Source of the DNA: Anaerolineae bacterium
Lineage (GTDB): Bacteria > Chloroflexota > Anaerolineae > JAADDB01
Direction: 5' to 3'
Length of the DNA stretch: 53,204 nt
Assembly (NCBI GenBank): GCA_015486845.1
Contig: WFQU01000098.1
Coordinates: 1 to 53,204 of the forward strand
This document shows, piece after piece, positions 47,821 through 53,204 of this stretch (positions within the stretch are counted from its first letter, which is position 1; each line of letters opens with the position of its first letter). The notes under the pieces were generated by a model. It was not told where the DNA came from. It saw only the letters and a program-made list of their open reading frames with translations, and did no database searches. The position numbers were made by a program, and so were the translations under genes.

Positions 47821-47983
47821 AATAGAATGCTGATTGACGCTGATCCTTTCTGCTTTATCAGCGTGCATCAGCGTCCTGTTTGCCCAGGACTGAGTAGAAT
47901 TATCGATTAACTGGATTCACCGATTGAATCTATTTTCGGCCCGGCCCTGGACTTTTTCTCCGCGTCTTTGCGTCAAATTTTGG

Positions 47984-50059
<2,076 letters not shown>

Positions 50060-50314
50060 TTAAACCGAACCGGCTTTCCCATTATACAGGATTATGGCGA
50101 TGTTGAACAGCACCCTTCCGGGCCATTTCGACGGTCGAAACTCTGCACAGAGCTCCGTGCTACAAAAAAAGAAAGCCCCCTGAAAAAGACCTATCTGGCG
50201 CAGGAACAAATTATGATTTCCGCTGAAGTATAGGACGTCACGTTGTTATAGCGGATGTAATTGCGTCAGAAGGGTCTTTAGCCGGGCAACAACGTACCCG
50301 GCGCGTTGCTGCAA

Positions 50315-50353
50315 CAAAAAAAGGACTTCTCCATCAAAGAGAAATCCTCTTTC
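50315..50353 (-). terminator. Intrinsic terminator downstream of the disulfide oxidoreductase gene
   Basis: aaagaggatttctc-tttgatg-gagaagtccttttttt on the minus strand. Confidence 0.8.
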
Positions 50354-50390
50354 TCAATACCAGGGCCGGGAAAATGGGCAACAGCTTGCA

Positions 50391-51047
50391 TTACGAAGAT
50401 TTAGCAACTGCCTCCATCAAATGGGGCAGGATCATCTGCTCTGGCATGGCACCTTCCACAGCCTCTACTTCGTTAATGACGGTTCGGGGCACAGCCATGA
50501 CACTATAACGATTCGATAGCGCCGGGAACTCAGTGGCTTCGATCATATCGCCGGTGACCCAAGGACTATAAAAAGCCAGTTTGTGGGCTAACATCACAGA
50601 TCTGGGACAATAGGGGCAAGTCGGCGTAATGAAAACCTGCAAATGCACCGGCTTGGTCAAGCTATCCAAAAAAGATCTGGTTTCTTGTTGCAATTCCACT
50701 TGACCGCTGCTAACCATCCGGATTGCTTCCAGCAAGGACATGAACTCATAGCCGGAAGGAATACCGAAAAAGCGAACGCCAAAAGTTTTGCCATCCTGCA
50801 CCGGAATAATAGCCGGGACTTTGTCCACGCTGAATTGTTTGGCCATTTCGTTATCAGCAGCCAAATCATAAGCTTCGACGCTTACCAAATCCGAGAGCGA
50901 GGCTAACTCTTCGCAAATCTCCCGCGTCTCGGGGCAATATTGGCAACCGATGTGTTGGCTGAACACAACTAATGTTACCGGTTTCTTTAAATTTTTAGTG
51001 AAGTCATCGCGTATGAATTGTCGGTCTTTCTCTTGTAGAAGGCCCAT
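50391..51047 (-). CDS. Protein disulfide oxidoreductase (two glutaredoxin/thioredoxin-like domains)
   Basis: Two active-site motifs: CQYCPET and TPTCPYCPRSV. Confidence 0.82.
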   Translation of the reverse strand: MGLLQEKDRQFIRDDFTKNLKKPVTLVVFSQHIGCQYCPETREICEELASLSDLVSVEAYDLAADNEMAKQFSVDKVPAIIPVQDGKTFGVRFFGIPSGYEFMSLLEAIRMVSSGQVELQQETRSFLDSLTKPVHLQVFITPTCPYCPRSVMLAHKLAFYSPWVTGDMIEATEFPALSNRYSVMAVPRTVINEVEAVEGAMPEQMILPHLMEAVAKSS

Positions 51048-51076
51048 ATAGCACTTCCTCCTGTACTAGTTTTGCA

Positions 51077-51103
51077 TAAAAAAAGGTCACAAAGCGTGAC
51101 CGG
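51077..51103 (-). terminator. Intrinsic terminator-like hairpin 30 nt upstream of the disulfide oxidoreductase start
   Basis: CCGGTCACgctttGTGACCTTTTTTTATG on the minus strand. Confidence 0.75.
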
Positions 51104-51442
51104 ATTTATCATCTCAATCTTACAGTTTGATGCAAATTGTGTCAATTCGTTACATGTTCTTGCCCTATGACGCCAAGAATGCCCCGGCGCGCAGAAATAA
51201 TAGAACGCTGATCTCAAATACATTATGCCAGCAATACGAAAATCCTTGTTATTGAACCCGGTTCATACTATTGGCCACACCACGATCAAGCGCATACCAA
51301 CTTACCGCGACAATACTGGGTAAGCGCTTGTTGCCAGCAGGATGACGACAGTTTGCAACGAGACGGCAATATTCAGTCAATCCTGATTTGAGCCGATTAG
51401 AACAATCGCATTAGGAAAACTCTTGGGCAATAATAAAAGAAC

Positions 51443-51565
51443 TCAGGCCCGTTTGCTATGGTCCACTGCTCTCAACACCTTTAGATTGAGCAAAATGAAA
51501 GCAATAAACTGTAAAAACTTGTTATTCATCTTTGCTTTGTCTTTAGCCGTTATCTTAAAACGCAT
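51443..51565 (-). CDS. Small ORF (40 aa), hypothetical
   Basis: aaggagcaacaaccATG; MRFKITAKDKAKMNNKFLQFIAFILLNLKVLRAVDHSKRA*. Confidence 0.3.
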   Translation of the reverse strand: MRFKITAKDKAKMNNKFLQFIAFILLNLKVLRAVDHSKRA

Positions 51566-51616
51566 GGTTGTTGCTCCTTATGGATTAATTTTTGACACAG
51601 GGGGATACATGACGAC

Positions 51617-53056
51617 TTATTCCGGAATAATTTTCCAGCCCGGATACCCTTTGAGTTTATACATGAAAGTTGTGTGTAACATGCGCTTCATCCAGGCACC
51701 CGAAAGGCCAATATCCATTTGCGTAATGCTGAGATGGCGTCCGCCCTCATTGGGATACTTACGCCGATCCGGCACAACCGGATAAACGACCAAAGTGGAT
51801 GCTAAACCATCCCAAAGCGAAGAGCCCATCGAAGCGATGCAAATTGTGAGCATTTCGGACATGCGCTCATTGTGACCCATGCGCCCGTGCTTAATAAGAG
51901 AAACGATGTTCTTAGCTACAACGCGACCGATGATGCCGGAAGCCATCCCTGTACGCGGCACAGCCGGCACAATAACCGTTCCATTAGGTGTCGTATGAGG
52001 TTCTGAAACGGTTCCTGGTGGAGCAAAAGCAATGCCGGCTGCAAAAATATCAGGATAGGTCGGATTCTGATACCAGGCTGGCCAGGCACCTGGGCGGTTT
52101 TTCAATTCAGCATGGGGTAAACCGTAAGTGGCATCTACTTTGACAAAACCGCCGGCATCGGCAATCTTAGTGGTAATATTGTTATTGTCCTTATCAATAT
52201 ATTGAATCTTCGGGCCGGCAAACCCCGGAAGAAGCATGGCAAAGTCGAAATTCGTTTCGCCGTGTTTGCCATTTTCGTCTTCCCAGAAGATACGCCCTTT
52301 TTCGACTTTATCAACTGAACGGTGGATTTGCCACTTAACACCGGTGTCTTCGAAAATAGCATGCACGAAATCTTCAGTGGAGATTAGCTTTCCATGATAC
52401 GAGCCACGCCCCCCACCGATACCAAAGTCGCCCAGCTTAGGTTCATTAGAGAACCAGAGTAGCTCCGCTTGGTCACGCACACCCTCTTTAACCAAAATTT
52501 TATGAATATTGCTGAGATACTCAAACGCAGCGCCTTGGCAAGTTGCACCCCGGAAACCAGCGCCAATAACGAATTTAAGCCTTTCTCCCTGGTGCAATCG
52601 TTTGATCATCGTATCAAGTTTATTCCACGCTTGAACAGCATGGGGCGGGGAACAGATAGACATGGTTTCGCCCTCCGCATGGGGCCCTAAACCGGGCGTA
52701 GCCCCAAAATCAAGGCGGGCGCCGGTGGCAATGACGATATAATCATAATTAGCCTGTACCGTGCCGCTGCCATCGGTGCGCTCTACAACGACATATTTCT
52801 CATCGGGATGCACTTCAGTAGCAGTACCTTGGATGAAATGGATACCTGTCCGTTCATAAACAGGCCGCAATGGGAATTGCGTCTTCCCTACCTTCATCGT
52901 TCCGCTTCCAACCCACACCAACGAAGGCGTATAAACAAACGAATCATACTTATTGATCATAGTGATCTGATGTTTTCGTGTGTTAAGTCCATCCGCTAAA
53001 TACAGGGCCGCAGTCTGGCCAGCAAAGCCGGCTCCAATAATCACAACTTTAGCCAT
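51617..53056 (-). CDS. FAD-dependent pyridine nucleotide-disulfide oxidoreductase, sulfide:quinone oxidoreductase-like
   Basis: MAKVVIIGAGFAGQTAALYLAD, YDYIVIATGARLDFG; ATG 53056 with SD ggaggag. Confidence 0.85.
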   Translation of the reverse strand: MAKVVIIGAGFAGQTAALYLADGLNTRKHQITMINKYDSFVYTPSLVWVGSGTMKVGKTQFPLRPVYERTGIHFIQGTATEVHPDEKYVVVERTDGSGTVQANYDYIVIATGARLDFGATPGLGPHAEGETMSICSPPHAVQAWNKLDTMIKRLHQGERLKFVIGAGFRGATCQGAAFEYLSNIHKILVKEGVRDQAELLWFSNEPKLGDFGIGGGRGSYHGKLISTEDFVHAIFEDTGVKWQIHRSVDKVEKGRIFWEDENGKHGETNFDFAMLLPGFAGPKIQYIDKDNNNITTKIADAGGFVKVDATYGLPHAELKNRPGAWPAWYQNPTYPDIFAAGIAFAPPGTVSEPHTTPNGTVIVPAVPRTGMASGIIGRVVAKNIVSLIKHGRMGHNERMSEMLTICIASMGSSLWDGLASTLVVYPVVPDRRKYPNEGGRHLSITQMDIGLSGAWMKRMLHTTFMYKLKGYPGWKIIPE

Positions 53057-53135
53057 AATAACAATCTCCTCCGAAAATAAAAATGGGGCGCAGATCAACG
53101 TAGGCTGCGCACGCAGATAAAAAACAATGGTCGGT

Positions 53136-53204
53136 CCGGCGATTAGAAATCGTTGCTACAACTGCGAAACCTGCCTGCGCAGGTTGCAAGCTAATCGCCG
53201 TAGG
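53136..53204 (-). repeat. Four-hairpin repeat, family A, copy 4 (truncated by window end)
   Basis: tccggcgattagaaatcgttgctacaactgcgaaacctgcctgcgcaggttgcaagctaatcgccgtagg. Confidence 0.9.

Overview
The window looks like a chromosomal segment from a Chloroflexota-like bacterium. That assignment is an inference from protein families and repeat style, not a measurement. I can support about 40 protein-coding genes, most with recognisable products: relA/spoT, psuG, a corrinoid methyl-transfer cluster, CBS/DRTGG family II PPase, rplI, an S1 protein, an ECF transporter operon, two deoxynucleoside kinases (one fused to a MazG-like domain), cinA, tatA/tatC, upp, dCMP deaminase, malic enzyme, ppk1, a CYTH-HTH-HD-CHAD protein, carAB, ligA and an SQR-like flavoprotein. 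I saw no rRNA, tRNA, CRISPR array, prophage or intact transposase. The most interesting non-coding feature is a structured leader at about 17158-17356. It has a closed multibranch fold, a GAAA tetraloop, an 11-nt tetraloop-receptor signature and a textbook intrinsic terminator whose 3' arm holds the likely Shine-Dalgarno. It lies directly upstream of an NTPase-EcfAA-S-T operon and is a candidate riboswitch, possibly Moco-like. The second theme is dense modular intergenic repeat islands. One repeat family ends in a Shine-Dalgarno-like tract immediately upstream of four start codons, and other repeats supply the C-terminal codons and stops of two genes.
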